From: Pseudomonas atagonensis
GTDB taxonomy: Bacteria > Pseudomonadota > Gammaproteobacteria > Pseudomonadales > Pseudomonadaceae
DNA length: 45,636 nt
Assembly: GCF_011369485.1 (NCBI RefSeq)
Contig: NZ_VXCA01000019.1
Span: 1-45,636, forward strand
Reading direction: 5' to 3'
Shown: positions 1 to 9,525 of the stretch, in pieces
Position numbering within the stretch: the first letter of the stretch is position 1
How the letters are laid out: each line of letters opens with the position of its first letter
Position numbers and translations under genes: made by a program
The notes under the pieces: model-generated
Told to the model about the DNA's origin: nothing
The model's input: only the letters and a program-made list of their open reading frames with translations
Databases searched by the model: none

Positions 1-50
1 CCCACCCTGGAATGCATTCCAGGGTGGGGGCGGGCTTGTTCGCGAAGACT
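1..50. repeat. REP-like element with perfect palindrome at left edge
   Basis: Positions 1-28 are a perfect 28-bp palindrome. It is followed at about 30-47 by a segment whose minus-strand reading (CTTCGCGAACAAGCCCGC) resembles the core of REP repeats common between genes in the P. fluorescens group. It lies just beyond the minus-strand moaA-like gene, so the palindrome may also act as that gene's terminator. The window ends before any T-run could be seen. Confidence 0.6.
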
Positions 51-55
51 ATTGT

Positions 56-1024
56 TCAGCCGCCGATGATTTTCATGATGGTTGCGCCGCCGGAGAACGC
101 CACTTCCTGCTTGTCGCCCAAGGCTTTCACCAAGAGGCGTTGCAACGCCGGCAGGGCCTGATGACGCGGCTTGTCGAGCAGGTCGCCGACATAGTGACGG
201 TTACTCGATGACAGGCAGCCATGCAGCCAACCGGTCGACGAAAGCCGCAGACGCGAGCACGTCCGGCAGAACGGCACGCTTTCGTTGGCTATCACGCCGA
301 AATTGCCCAGGCCGGGAATCGCATAACGCACGGCCGTGGCGTCCACCGGCGCGTCGGTTTGCGCGTACTCGTAGCGCTCGCCGATCAACTCCAGCAGTTG
401 TTGCAGGCTGACGAACTGTTGCAGGAACGCGTTGGAGTCGTTGGCCAGGTGGCCCATGCGCATCAGCTCAATGAAACGCAGCTCATAGCCACGCTCCAGA
501 CAGTAGTCCAGCAGCGGCATCACCTGATCGAGGTTCTGCCCGCGCAACGGCACCATGTTGACCTTGATCTTCATCCCCGCCGCTTTCGCCTGATCCATGC
601 CATCAAGCACGGTCGCCAGATCACCGCCACGGGCGATGCTGCGGAACGCACCGGCGTCCAGGGTATCGAGGGAAACGTTGATGCGGCGCAAACCGGCATC
701 GACCAGCAGCGGCAGCTTTTTCGCGAGGAGTTGACCGTTGGTGGTCAGGCTGATGTCTTCCAGGCCCATCTGGCCGACGGCGGTCATGAAGGTTTCGAGT
801 TTGGGGCTGACCAGCGGCTCGCCACCGGTAATGCGCAGACGCTCGATGCCGGCGGCTTCGATCAGATACGCCACGCCGCGTGCCATGGCCTCGGCCGACA
901 GTTCATCCTGCGCAGCGACCAGCCGCTTGCCGTTGGGCACGCAGTAGGTACACGCGTAATTGCAGGCTGAGGTCAGGCTGATGCGCAAATTGCGAAAACG
1001 CCTGCCTTGACGGTCAACGATCAT
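56..1024 (-). CDS. moaA: GTP 3',8-cyclase MoaA (radical SAM), probable paralog
   Basis: This radical SAM enzyme should convert GTP to 3',8-cyclo-dihydro-GTP, the first step of molybdopterin synthesis in the cytoplasm. The 322-residue product has the N-terminal CxxxCxxC cluster motif (CNYACTYC, about residues 21-28), the SAM-binding GGEP motif (about 67-70), a C-terminal CxxCx13C motif for the second 4Fe-4S cluster (CRTC then C, about 255-272), and ends in the conserved GG pair. Length is normal for MoaA. I chose the ATG at 1024 over the GTG at 1030 because GGAG lies five bases before it. No other moa gene is adjacent, so it may be one of two MoaA paralogs, as P. aeruginosa has. A long inverted repeat lies in its upstream region. 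Confidence 0.88.
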   Translation of the reverse strand: MIVDRQGRRFRNLRISLTSACNYACTYCVPNGKRLVAAQDELSAEAMARGVAYLIEAAGIERLRITGGEPLVSPKLETFMTAVGQMGLEDISLTTNGQLLAKKLPLLVDAGLRRINVSLDTLDAGAFRSIARGGDLATVLDGMDQAKAAGMKIKVNMVPLRGQNLDQVMPLLDYCLERGYELRFIELMRMGHLANDSNAFLQQFVSLQQLLELIGERYEYAQTDAPVDATAVRYAIPGLGNFGVIANESVPFCRTCSRLRLSSTGWLHGCLSSSNRHYVGDLLDKPRHQALPALQRLLVKALGDKQEVAFSGGATIMKIIGG

Positions 1025-1052
1025 GATCACTCCGGCGGTGGAAAATCGAGCG

Positions 1053-1084
1053 GCTAAAACTTGACTCAGAATTCAAGTTTTAGC
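1053..1084. promoter_or_regulatory. 12-bp perfect inverted repeat upstream of moaA
   Basis: The arms GCTAAAACTTGA and TCAAGTTTTAGC (1053-1064 and 1073-1084) are exact reverse complements around an 8-base centre. A TATACT -10-like hexamer on the minus strand (1099-1104) would place transcription start near 1092, so the repeat would lie in the early leader. It could be an operator or an RNA hairpin. The arms are AT-rich and no U-run follows, which argues against an ordinary terminator for tetR. Confidence 0.55.
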
Positions 1085-1161
1085 AAGCCCTATGCCTGAG
1101 TATATTCCTGCGGTACGGCGTCATGTAGCGAAATAATGGCGCCATAAGGCAGCTGAATGGC

Positions 1162-1800
1162 TCAGCTGCTCGGGGTTTCCGGATCGCGCTTGCGCTTGTT
1201 GCCCATGCGCACGCCGATGTCCATCAGGAACTGGAAGAAACCTTCCTGATCTTCCAGCACGTTGCTCCAGAACGGCGAGTGATACAGCGCCACCGCGCCG
1301 TGCACCAGCGCCCAGGATGCGCAGTAGTGGAAATACGGCGGCACGTCTTCGAGCTTGCCTTCGCTGATGCGGCCCTTGATCAGCAGGGTCAGGCGTTCGA
1401 AGTTCGAGGCACGGATCTTGTGCAGTTCCTCGACCATTTCCGGCACCTGATTGCCCTTGACCACCTTCTCTTCGAGGCGGTCAAACAGGCGATAACGCTG
1501 CGGATCGCGCATGCGGAATTCGAAGTAGGCACGGGACAGCGCTTCCTTGTCCTTGTCGACATCGGCCGAATGCAGCAGCTCGTTCAAATCGCGCTCGTAA
1601 TCGAGCATCAGGCGCAGATAGATCTCGGCCTTGGACTTGAAGTGCTTGTAGATCGTGCCTTTGCCGATACCCACGGCATCAGCAATCATCTCGACGGTGA
1701 CACTGTCTTCACCTTGATCGAGGAACAGCTTGAGCGCGGTATCGAGAATTTCTTGCTCGCGGCGACGAAACTCACGGACCTTACGAGGTTCTTTGTGCAT
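1162..1800 (-). CDS. TetR/AcrR family transcriptional regulator
   Basis: A 212-residue cytoplasmic DNA-binding regulator. The N-terminal helix-turn-helix is clear: residues about 15-60 carry ILDTALKLFLDQGEDSVTVE, then MIADAVGIGKGTIYKHFKSK, the classic TetR recognition region. The rest is a helical ligand domain with no recognisable ligand signature. It corresponds by position to the TetR gene PA2957 of P. aeruginosa (recalled synteny). An 8-bp-stem hairpin (1149-1169) overlaps the stop codon, with no clear U-run after it. The upstream gap holds an 8-bp palindrome TTGCGCAA (1850-1857), a possible self-operator. Target genes are unknown. Confidence 0.85.
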   Translation of the reverse strand: MHKEPRKVREFRRREQEILDTALKLFLDQGEDSVTVEMIADAVGIGKGTIYKHFKSKAEIYLRLMLDYERDLNELLHSADVDKDKEALSRAYFEFRMRDPQRYRLFDRLEEKVVKGNQVPEMVEELHKIRASNFERLTLLIKGRISEGKLEDVPPYFHYCASWALVHGAVALYHSPFWSNVLEDQEGFFQFLMDIGVRMGNKRKRDPETPSS

Positions 1801-2013
1801 AAGAAAAGGTCTGAAGGGTCAAAATTCGAAGCCGCGTATTATGCCTAACTTGCGCAAAAATGCACGGATCATCCGACCATATCTGTGTTTCTTGTTCATT
1901 TTGCGAACGTTTGAGGCGCAATGAGAACTCAACTGAAGCGAACGTATTCCAAATTTGTTTAAAAACCCCGACCGGCTAACTGGACTGCACGCCAGACTGA
2001 TCAATACTTGAAC

Positions 2014-2131
2014 TGTCGGGCGGCATCTCCCCCAAGTGCCGCGCCGGTAAAGGTACCAAAGGACCGCGTGCCTTTGTTTTACTCCTAATGGTCTTAACCC
2101 GGATTCACCCCCCAGAACCCGGGTTTTTTTT
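2014..2131 (+). ncRNA. rgsA: Probable RgsA (P16) small RNA
   Basis: The gap between the TetR gene and tatD carries a plus-strand transcription unit with no ORF. A sigma-S-like -10 (CAATACT, 2002-2008) with no good -35 is followed by a stem-loop GCGGCA/TGCCGC (2020-2042), a second hairpin CAAAGG/CCTTTG (2057-2076), and a terminator with a T8 run ending at 2131. The predicted length of about 118 nt and the position next to tatD match the RpoS-dependent, Gac-linked sRNA RgsA, which lies between PA2958 and PA2959 in P. aeruginosa. Identification rests on position, size and layout, not on sequence alignment. Confidence 0.75.
2096..2131 (+). terminator. Intrinsic terminator of rgsA
   Basis: AACCCGG (2096-2102) pairs with CCGGGTT (2119-2125), and a run of eight T follows at 2124-2131. 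A shorter self-palindrome AACCCGGGTT (2116-2125) overlaps it. There is no T-run in the minus direction, so it serves the plus-strand RNA and not tatD. Confidence 0.75.
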
Positions 2132-2151
2132 GCCTGCGATTTGGCCAGGGC

Positions 2152-2943
2152 TTACAGGGCAGATTTAACACTCGCCAGCGGGAACAGACGCTTGAAATTC
2201 TCCGTGGTCTGCTCGGCAAAACGCTCGTAATTCTCACCGCGCAGCATCGCCAGAAACTCCGCCACTTCGCGAACATATTGCGGCAGGTTCGGCTTGCCGC
2301 GATAAGGGATCGGCGCCAGATACGGCGAATCGGTTTCCACCAGCAGACGATCCGCCGGAACCTTGCTCGCGACATCACGCAGCGCATCGGCATTGCGGAA
2401 GGTGACGATGCCCGACAGGGAAATGTAATAACCCATGTCCAGCGCAGCCTTGGCCATGTCCCAGTCTTCGGTGAAGCAATGCAGCACGCCGGCCTGGGGC
2501 AGCGCAGCTTCGCGCAACAATTCCAGCGTGTCGGCACGGGCGCCACGGGTGTGGATGATCACCGGTTTGCCGGTCTGTTGCGCAGCTTGCAGGTGCAGCC
2601 GGAAAGACTCTTGCTGCAACTCGGCCGCTTCCGGCTCGTAGTGGTAATCCAGACCGGTTTCGCCGATCGCCACCACTTTCGGGTGATTGAGTTCGTGCAG
2701 CAGCCAGTCCAGTGCAGGGGCTGCGCCCGGCTGCACATCCAGTGGATGCACGCCGACCGAACAATCGACGTCGACATAACGCTCGGCCAGCGCTTTGACG
2801 TCGGCGGCGTTGTCGGCACTCACGCCGATGCACAGAAAGTGCCCCACTCCGCGTGCGCGGGCAGCATCGAGTGCGGCATCCAGCGAGCCGTCATGGGCGG
2901 CAAGGTCGAGACGATCAAGGTGACAATGGGAATCTACGAGCAT
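2152..2943 (-). CDS. TatD family metal-dependent hydrolase (YcfH-like)
   Basis: A 263-residue TIM-barrel metallohydrolase of the TatD DNase family. The N-terminal metal site is seen in VDSHCHLD (residues 3-10, HxH); GETGLDYH (about 95-102), a PVIIHTR segment with a further His, and a late ETDSPYLAP with the catalytic Asp complete the signature. E. coli TatD members act as 3'-5' exonucleases or deoxyribonucleases; the substrate here is unproved. It ends a long minus-strand run, 15 bases after pilZ, next to holB and tmk, the usual placement of the ycfH-type paralog. No ribosome-binding site is visible before the ATG, so its translation may be coupled to pilZ. Confidence 0.9.
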   Translation of the reverse strand: MLVDSHCHLDRLDLAAHDGSLDAALDAARARGVGHFLCIGVSADNAADVKALAERYVDVDCSVGVHPLDVQPGAAPALDWLLHELNHPKVVAIGETGLDYHYEPEAAELQQESFRLHLQAAQQTGKPVIIHTRGARADTLELLREAALPQAGVLHCFTEDWDMAKAALDMGYYISLSGIVTFRNADALRDVASKVPADRLLVETDSPYLAPIPYRGKPNLPQYVREVAEFLAMLRGENYERFAEQTTENFKRLFPLASVKSAL

Positions 2944-2958
2944 AAAAAATACGGCTAC

Positions 2959-3315
2959 TTACATCGTATGAGTGGGACGGTCGGACTTGAGGGCTCCGGC
3001 CAGATGGGTTTCGATGCGACTGCGCGCGGTGTTGTCGCCATCGTTGAACTGCACGCCGACACCGGCGGCGCGATTGCCTTGCGCCCCTTTTGGCGTGATC
3101 CACGCGACCTTGCCGGCCACCGGAATCTTTTCGGCCTCGTCCATCAGGTTCAGCAGCATGAACACCTCGTCGCCCAACTTGTAGCTCTTGTTGGTCGGGA
3201 TGAACAGGCCACCATTCCTGATGAACGGCATGTACGCGGCGTAAAGCACCGACTTGTCCTTGATGGTCAGGGACAAGATGCCGTTGCGCGGCCCAGGGCT
3301 GATCGGTTCATTCAT
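2959..3315 (-). CDS. pilZ: Type IV pilus assembly protein PilZ
   Basis: A 118-residue single PilZ domain. The start is the ATG at 3315, behind a strong GGAGG at 3321-3325, not the GTG four codons upstream. The sequence lacks the RxxxR motif and the canonical (D/N)xSxxG is altered (RNGGLFI), as in the founding PilZ of P. aeruginosa. That protein does not bind cyclic di-GMP and instead supports type IV pilus assembly through PilB and FimX. The same role is likely here by family and gene order (holB-pilZ-tatD). It is cytoplasmic, 42 bases after holB. Confidence 0.9.
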   Translation of the reverse strand: MNEPISPGPRNGILSLTIKDKSVLYAAYMPFIRNGGLFIPTNKSYKLGDEVFMLLNLMDEAEKIPVAGKVAWITPKGAQGNRAAGVGVQFNDGDNTARSRIETHLAGALKSDRPTHTM

Positions 3316-3357
3316 GTTGACCTCCACTGCTGATGTTCAGAGTCTAGGTACACATTC

Positions 3358-4975
<1,618 letters not shown>

Positions 4976-4985
4976 TTAATCAAAG

Positions 4986-6158
4986 TCATTGCGCGTTTTG
5001 TGGGGCAGCGGCTTCCGGAGTCGAGGCAGGTTCCTGAGGTGCAACCTGAGGCAGCGATTCCGGCGCGGTGTCCGGGGATGCCGCAGGAATCGCGTCCTCA
5101 GTCGGCGTCGCTTCAGGGGCTGCCGCCGGCGCCGGGCTGGAGCGGTAATCGGCACGGCGCTTGAGCTGGAACTCGCGAACCGCATTGTTGTGCGCATCGA
5201 GGTCATCAGAGAAAACGTGGCTGCCATCGCCACGGGCGACAAAGTACAGGCTGGTGCCGTCCACCGGGTTCAGCGCCGCGTGAATTGCTTCGCGCCCGAC
5301 CATCGCGATCGGCGTCGGCGGCAAGCCGGGAATCACGTACGTGTTGTACGGCGTCGGCTCTTTCAGATGCGCACGGGTCAGTTTGCCAGTGTAACGATCA
5401 CCCAAACCATAGATCACCGTCGGATCCGTCTGCAATTGCATGCCCAGTGCCATACGACGCACGAAGACCCCGGCGATCTCGCCGCGCTCCTGTGGCACAC
5501 CGGTTTCCTTCTCGACGAGCGAGGCCATGATCAATGCCTGATACGGCTCTCTGTAGGGCGCATCGGCCGAGCGTTTTTCCCACTCATTGGCCAGCACTTC
5601 GTCGAGACGATCGAATGCCTTTTTCAACAGTTCGGCGTCGGACATGCCGCGAACGAAGCGATAGGTGTCAGGGAAAAAACGCCCTTCCGGGAACAGCCCT
5701 TTATGACCAATCTTCGCCATGACGTCGCTGTCGCTCAGACCATTCAGGGTCTGCTCGATCTTTTCATCTTTCGCCAGCGCAGCTCGCACTTGATGGAAAT
5801 TCCAGCCCTCGACCAGCGTCAGGCTGTACTGAACAACTTCGCCACGTTTCCACAAGTCGATCAGACCGTTGACGGTCATGCCCGGCTGCATGCGGTATTC
5901 ACCGCTGTGGATCGGGGTGCCGGCGAGGTTGAAACGCCAATAAACCCGCAACCAGAACGCGTCCTTGATGACGCCGTCGGTTTCGAGCTCAAGGAAAGTA
6001 CGGGTCGGTGTAGAGCCTTTCGGCACATCCAGCAGTTCTTCCTGCTTGATGTTCAGGGGCTGTTCCAGTGCGGAGTGAATCTTCCAGGCGCTGGCGCCCA
6101 TCAGCAGCCCTGCCAGAACCAGTCCGGTTTCCAGCAGCAGCAAAAGTTTACGTCTCAC
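4986..6158 (-). CDS. mltG: Endolytic transglycosylase MltG
   Basis: An inner-membrane lytic transglycosylase (YceG family) that cuts nascent glycan strands and so sets peptidoglycan chain length. Residues about 5-23 are one hydrophobic anchor; a LysM-like region follows; MASLVEKETG (211-220) carries the predicted catalytic Glu217, and TDPTVIYGLG is another family signature. At 390 residues it is longer than the E. coli protein because of a Pro/Ala/Glu-rich tail from about residue 335, likely disordered and periplasmic. It starts at GTG (6158) with only a weak ribosome-binding site, three bases after pabC, suggesting translational coupling. Confidence 0.92.
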   Translation of the reverse strand: MRRKLLLLLETGLVLAGLLMGASAWKIHSALEQPLNIKQEELLDVPKGSTPTRTFLELETDGVIKDAFWLRVYWRFNLAGTPIHSGEYRMQPGMTVNGLIDLWKRGEVVQYSLTLVEGWNFHQVRAALAKDEKIEQTLNGLSDSDVMAKIGHKGLFPEGRFFPDTYRFVRGMSDAELLKKAFDRLDEVLANEWEKRSADAPYREPYQALIMASLVEKETGVPQERGEIAGVFVRRMALGMQLQTDPTVIYGLGDRYTGKLTRAHLKEPTPYNTYVIPGLPPTPIAMVGREAIHAALNPVDGTSLYFVARGDGSHVFSDDLDAHNNAVREFQLKRRADYRSSPAPAAAPEATPTEDAIPAASPDTAPESLPQVAPQEPASTPEAAAPQNAQ

Positions 6159-6161
6159 GAA

Positions 6162-6977
6162 TCAGGCATCCAGTAGCGCGCGGGCAATGGTTTGCAGTTT
6201 ACGGGTGAGCGGGCCAACCGGCCAGCTCAGAGCAGCACAGGCGCGTACCGGCCAGACGCCATAAACGCTGTTGCAGAGAAAGACTTCATCAGCCCATTGC
6301 AGCTGTTCGAGGCTGATGTCGGTAATTTGGGTGGGGATGGCCAACGACTCGGCCTGAAACAATATTTCGGCGCGCATCACACCGGCGACGCCACAACGCT
6401 TCAAGTCCGGGGTGATCAATACGCCGTCGCGCACCATGAACAGGTTACTGAACACGCCTTCGATGACCCGCCCCGCCTGATCGAGCATCAAGCCTTCGGC
6501 GTGCTCGCTGTCCTGCCACTCGGCACGGGCGATGACTTGTTCAAGTCGATTGAGATGCTTGAGTCCGGCGAGCAGTGGCTGTCTGGACAAACGGTTACTG
6601 CAGGGAAACAGGCGAATGCCTTGTTCAGCGTTAACCGCAGGATAAGCCGCCGGTGGATTGCCTTGCAGAATGCGTCGGCCCGGTGCCGCGGGATCGGGTG
6701 CGTAACCGCGCAAACCGTCGCCACGCGTCAGGATGAACTTGAGCACACCTTCGCCCATGGCTGCCGAGTAACTCAGCAGTTCCTGGCGAATCAGCTCGAT
6801 ATCGGCGGCGATGGCCAGACGCGCACAGCCGTCGGCCAGTCGCGTCAGGTGCCGATCCAGCAAGATCGGCTGACCGTCATGCACGGCGATGGTCTCGAAC
6901 AGACCATCGCCGTAAGCCAGGCCGCGATCTTTCAGCGACAGACTGTCAGCCGGTTGACCGTCGACCCAGCAGTCCAT
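6162..6977 (-). CDS. pabC: Aminodeoxychorismate lyase
   Basis: A PLP fold-type IV lyase that splits 4-amino-4-deoxychorismate into p-aminobenzoate and pyruvate for folate synthesis. The 271-residue product shows KDRGLAYGDGLFET near the N-terminus, the PLP lysine in LKHLNRLEQV (about residue 142), and EGVFSNLFM, the usual E..SN..F signature. It lies between fabF and mltG, as in E. coli and other proteobacteria. Its start codon overlaps the fabF stop by one base, so the two are probably translated in series. Confidence 0.92.
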   Translation of the reverse strand: MDCWVDGQPADSLSLKDRGLAYGDGLFETIAVHDGQPILLDRHLTRLADGCARLAIAADIELIRQELLSYSAAMGEGVLKFILTRGDGLRGYAPDPAAPGRRILQGNPPAAYPAVNAEQGIRLFPCSNRLSRQPLLAGLKHLNRLEQVIARAEWQDSEHAEGLMLDQAGRVIEGVFSNLFMVRDGVLITPDLKRCGVAGVMRAEILFQAESLAIPTQITDISLEQLQWADEVFLCNSVYGVWPVRACAALSWPVGPLTRKLQTIARALLDA

Positions 6978-8221
6978 CAGCCGGCGAACCGGCGGAACGC
7001 CAAGGTGCCGTTGGTGCCGCCAAAACCGAAGGAGTTGGACAACACGACATCGATGTCCATGTTGCGCGCGGTGTGCGGCACGAAATCGAGATCGCAGCCT
7101 TCATCCGGCTCATCAAGGTTGATGGTCGGCGGCGCCACCTGGCTGTTGATCGCCAGCACGCTGAAGATCGCTTCAACCGCGCCTGCCGCACCCAACAGGT
7201 GACCGGTCATGGACTTGGTCGAACTGACCGCCAGTTTGTAGGCGTGATCACCGAACACCGACTTGATTGCGTTGGCTTCGGCGAGGTCGCCGGCCGGCGT
7301 CGAGGTGCCGTGGGCGTTGATGTATTGCACTTGATCGACATTAATCTTCGCGTCGCGAAGCGCGTTGGTGATGCAGCGAGCTGCACCGGCGCCGTCGGCA
7401 GGTGGCGAGGTCATGTGGAAAGCATCGCCGCTGGTGCCGAAGCCGATCAGCTCGGCGTAGATGGTCGCGCCGCGCGCCTTGGCGTGCTCGAGTTCTTCAA
7501 GCACCAGCGCACCGGCACCGTCGGACAGCACAAAACCGTCACGGCCCTTGTCCCACGGACGGCTGGCACGGGTCGGCTCGTCGTTGCGGGTCGACAGTGC
7601 ACGGGAAGCGCCAAAGCCGCCCATGCCCAGACCGCACGCGGCCATCTCGGCACCGCCGGCAATCATCACGTCGGCTTCGTCGTACATGATGTTGCGCGCC
7701 GCCATACCGATGCAGTGCGTACCGGTGGTACATGCAGTGGCGATGGCGTAGTTAGGCCCCTGTGCCCCCAGATGGATGGACAGGAAACCGGAAATCATAT
7801 TGATGATCGAGCCTGGCACGAAGAATGGCGAGATTCGACGCGGGCCCGTCTCATGCAGGGTACGGCTGGTTTCTTCGATGTTGGTCAGACCGCCGATCCC
7901 CGAACCCATGGCCACGCCAATGCGCTCACGGTTGGCGTCGGTGACTTCCAGACCGGCATTGCGAACGGCTTGAAAGCCAGCCGCCAGACCGTACTGAATG
8001 AACAGGTCGAGCTTGCGCGCTTCCTTGACCGACAGGTATTCCTCGACATTGAAGCCCTTTACCGAGCCGCCAAAGCGGGTGGAATAGGCAGAAAGGTCGG
8101 TGTGTTCGATCAGACCAATGCCACTACGGCCAGCCAGAATGCCCTGCCAACTGCTCGGCACATCCGTGCCCAGTGGCGACAACATACCCATACCGGTGAC
8201 TACGACGCGTCTACGCGACAC
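6977..8221 (-). CDS. fabF: 3-oxoacyl-ACP synthase II
   Basis: The elongating condensing enzyme of fatty-acid synthesis (KAS II), joining malonyl-ACP to acyl-ACP in the cytoplasm. The 414-residue protein has the catalytic triad Cys164 (ATACTTG), His304 (NAHGTS) and His341 (KSMTGH), and the glycine-rich C-terminal NSFGFGGTN. The start is the GTG at 8221, with AAGGAG upstream; the frame extends 12 codons further without support. It follows acpP after a strong terminator, so its expression should be lower than that of acpP unless it has its own promoter. Confidence 0.96.
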   Translation of the reverse strand: MSRRRVVVTGMGMLSPLGTDVPSSWQGILAGRSGIGLIEHTDLSAYSTRFGGSVKGFNVEEYLSVKEARKLDLFIQYGLAAGFQAVRNAGLEVTDANRERIGVAMGSGIGGLTNIEETSRTLHETGPRRISPFFVPGSIINMISGFLSIHLGAQGPNYAIATACTTGTHCIGMAARNIMYDEADVMIAGGAEMAACGLGMGGFGASRALSTRNDEPTRASRPWDKGRDGFVLSDGAGALVLEELEHAKARGATIYAELIGFGTSGDAFHMTSPPADGAGAARCITNALRDAKINVDQVQYINAHGTSTPAGDLAEANAIKSVFGDHAYKLAVSSTKSMTGHLLGAAGAVEAIFSVLAINSQVAPPTINLDEPDEGCDLDFVPHTARNMDIDVVLSNSFGFGGTNGTLAFRRFAG

Positions 8222-8269
8222 AGCACTCTCCTTTTTCAAATGACGACGACTTTGCATCAGGCCTAAAGA

Positions 8270-8303
8270 AAAAACCGCACGCCATGATGGCAGTGCGGTT
8301 TTT
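8270..8303. terminator. Strong bidirectional terminator between acpP and fabF
   Basis: AAAAACCGCAC (8270-8280) pairs with GTGCGGTTTTT (8293-8303), and the inner GCCA/TGGC extends the stem. There is a T-run in both directions. Between two genes of the same strand, it would release most transcripts after acpP and let only part read into fabF. Confidence 0.85.
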
Positions 8304-8332
8304 CCATGACAGCAAACAACGATTACAAACTA

Positions 8333-8569
8333 TTACGCCTGGTGGCTAGTAACGTAGTCGATTGCAGCTTGTACAGTAGTGATCTTTTCAGCTTCTTCGT
8401 CAGGGATTTCGGTCTCGAATTCCTCTTCCAGAGCCATCACCAGCTCAACGGTGTCAAGGGAGTCGGCACCCAGGTCTTCTACGAAGGAAGCGGTGTTGAC
8501 CACTTCTTCTTCTTTAACACCCAGTTGCTCGGCAACGATTTTCTTGACGCGCTCTTCGATGGTGCTCAT
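8333..8569 (-). CDS. acpP: Acyl carrier protein
   Basis: A 78-residue acidic four-helix carrier. Ser37 in [12 protein letters not shown] receives the 4'-phosphopantetheine arm that holds growing acyl chains. Residues EELEE-like acidic stretches and overall length match AcpP. It has its own promoter (8622-8649) and is followed by a strong terminator, which fits the very high level of ACP needed in the cell. A GGAG lies about 17 bases before the ATG and an AAGG directly before it, so the effective ribosome-binding site is uncertain. Confidence 0.97.
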   Translation of the reverse strand: MSTIEERVKKIVAEQLGVKEEEVVNTASFVEDLGADSLDTVELVMALEEEFETEIPDEEAEKITTVQAAIDYVTSHQA

Positions 8570-8621
8570 ACCTTGTTTTCACTCCTAATGGACAAATTCA
8601 GGCAGCTGGCCAGTGGGTAAG

Positions 8622-8649
8622 TGTATAGAAAGACTTTTCAGCTTTTCAA
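8622..8649 (-). promoter_or_regulatory. Sigma-70 promoter of acpP
   Basis: On the minus strand TTGAAA (8644-8649) and TATACA (8622-8627) are separated by 16 bases. Predicted transcription start is near 8615, about 46 bases before the acpP start codon. The gap between fabG and acpP is 196 bases, the longest in the fab cluster. Confidence 0.65.
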
Positions 8650-8765
8650 CTGAAAGCTTCACTCCTCAAACCCTGCAGCCCTCTGCCTATAAATAGATTG
8701 CAGCTTTATAACGGATTTTAGACAGCTCGTATGACATTTTTTTGAAGCAATCCGTCACATTTTAC

Positions 8766-9509
8766 TTACATGTACATCCCACCGTTCACCGGGATTGTAG
8801 CCCCAGTGACGTATGCCGCACCGTCGGATGCAAGAAAAGCGACCACAGAGGCGATCTCTTGAGCTTGTCCCAGACGACCCAGCGGAATCTGCGTCTGCAA
8901 GGCTTCACGCTGTGCTTCAGGCAGCTCGCGCGTCATATCGGTGTCGATAAACCCTGGGGTTACCGAGTTGACCGTAATCGAACGCGAACCGACTTCACGC
9001 GCCATTGCACGGCTGAAACCTTCCAGACCGGCCTTGGCGGCTGCATAGTTTACTTGGCCTGCGTTGCCCATGGCACCCACCACCGAGCCAATACTGATAA
9101 TTCGACCCCAGCGCGCCTTGGTCATGCCGCGCAGCACGCCCTTGGACAGGCGATACAGACTGTTCAGGTTGGTATCGATCACGTCGTACCACTCGTCGTC
9201 TTTCATGCGCATCATCAGGTTATCGCGGGTGATACCGGCATTATTGACCAGGATCGCCACTGGAGCACCGAACTGCGCCTGAATGCCTGCCAACACCGCA
9301 GTGACCGACTCATCGCTGGTGACGTTGAGTTCGAAACCTGCACCCTGAATCCCGTTTTCCTTCAGGGTCGCAGCAATGCGCTCGGCGCCCGAAGCGGAGG
9401 TAGCGGTGCCAATGACGATGGCGCCCTGACGACCCAGTTCCAGTGCGATAGCCTGGCCGATGCCACGGCTTGCGCCGGTGACCAGTGCAACTTTACCTTG
9501 CAGACTCAT
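8766..9509 (-). CDS. fabG: 3-oxoacyl-ACP reductase
   Basis: A short-chain dehydrogenase/reductase that reduces 3-oxoacyl-ACP with NADPH in each round of fatty-acid synthesis. In the 247-residue protein, TGASRGIG (11-18) binds the cofactor, NNAG (89-92) is present, and the catalytic Ser142, Tyr155 and Lys159 have the FabG spacing. The start is the ATG at 9509, behind AGGAG; the frame runs 11 codons further without support. It lies 16 bases after fabD and before acpP, the standard fab order. Confidence 0.96.
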   Translation of the reverse strand: MSLQGKVALVTGASRGIGQAIALELGRQGAIVIGTATSASGAERIAATLKENGIQGAGFELNVTSDESVTAVLAGIQAQFGAPVAILVNNAGITRDNLMMRMKDDEWYDVIDTNLNSLYRLSKGVLRGMTKARWGRIISIGSVVGAMGNAGQVNYAAAKAGLEGFSRAMAREVGSRSITVNSVTPGFIDTDMTRELPEAQREALQTQIPLGRLGQAQEIASVVAFLASDGAAYVTGATIPVNGGMYM

Positions 9510-9525
9510 GCAAGTTTCTCCTGAT

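Noticed and set aside
1061..1076. ANR/FNR-type box in the repeat before moaA
   Set aside because: TTGA and TCAA are separated by eight bases instead of six, so the spacing is wrong for an ANR site.
2959..3315. PilZ as a cyclic di-GMP receptor
   Set aside because: The RxxxR motif is absent and the second motif is altered, as in the non-binding founding PilZ.
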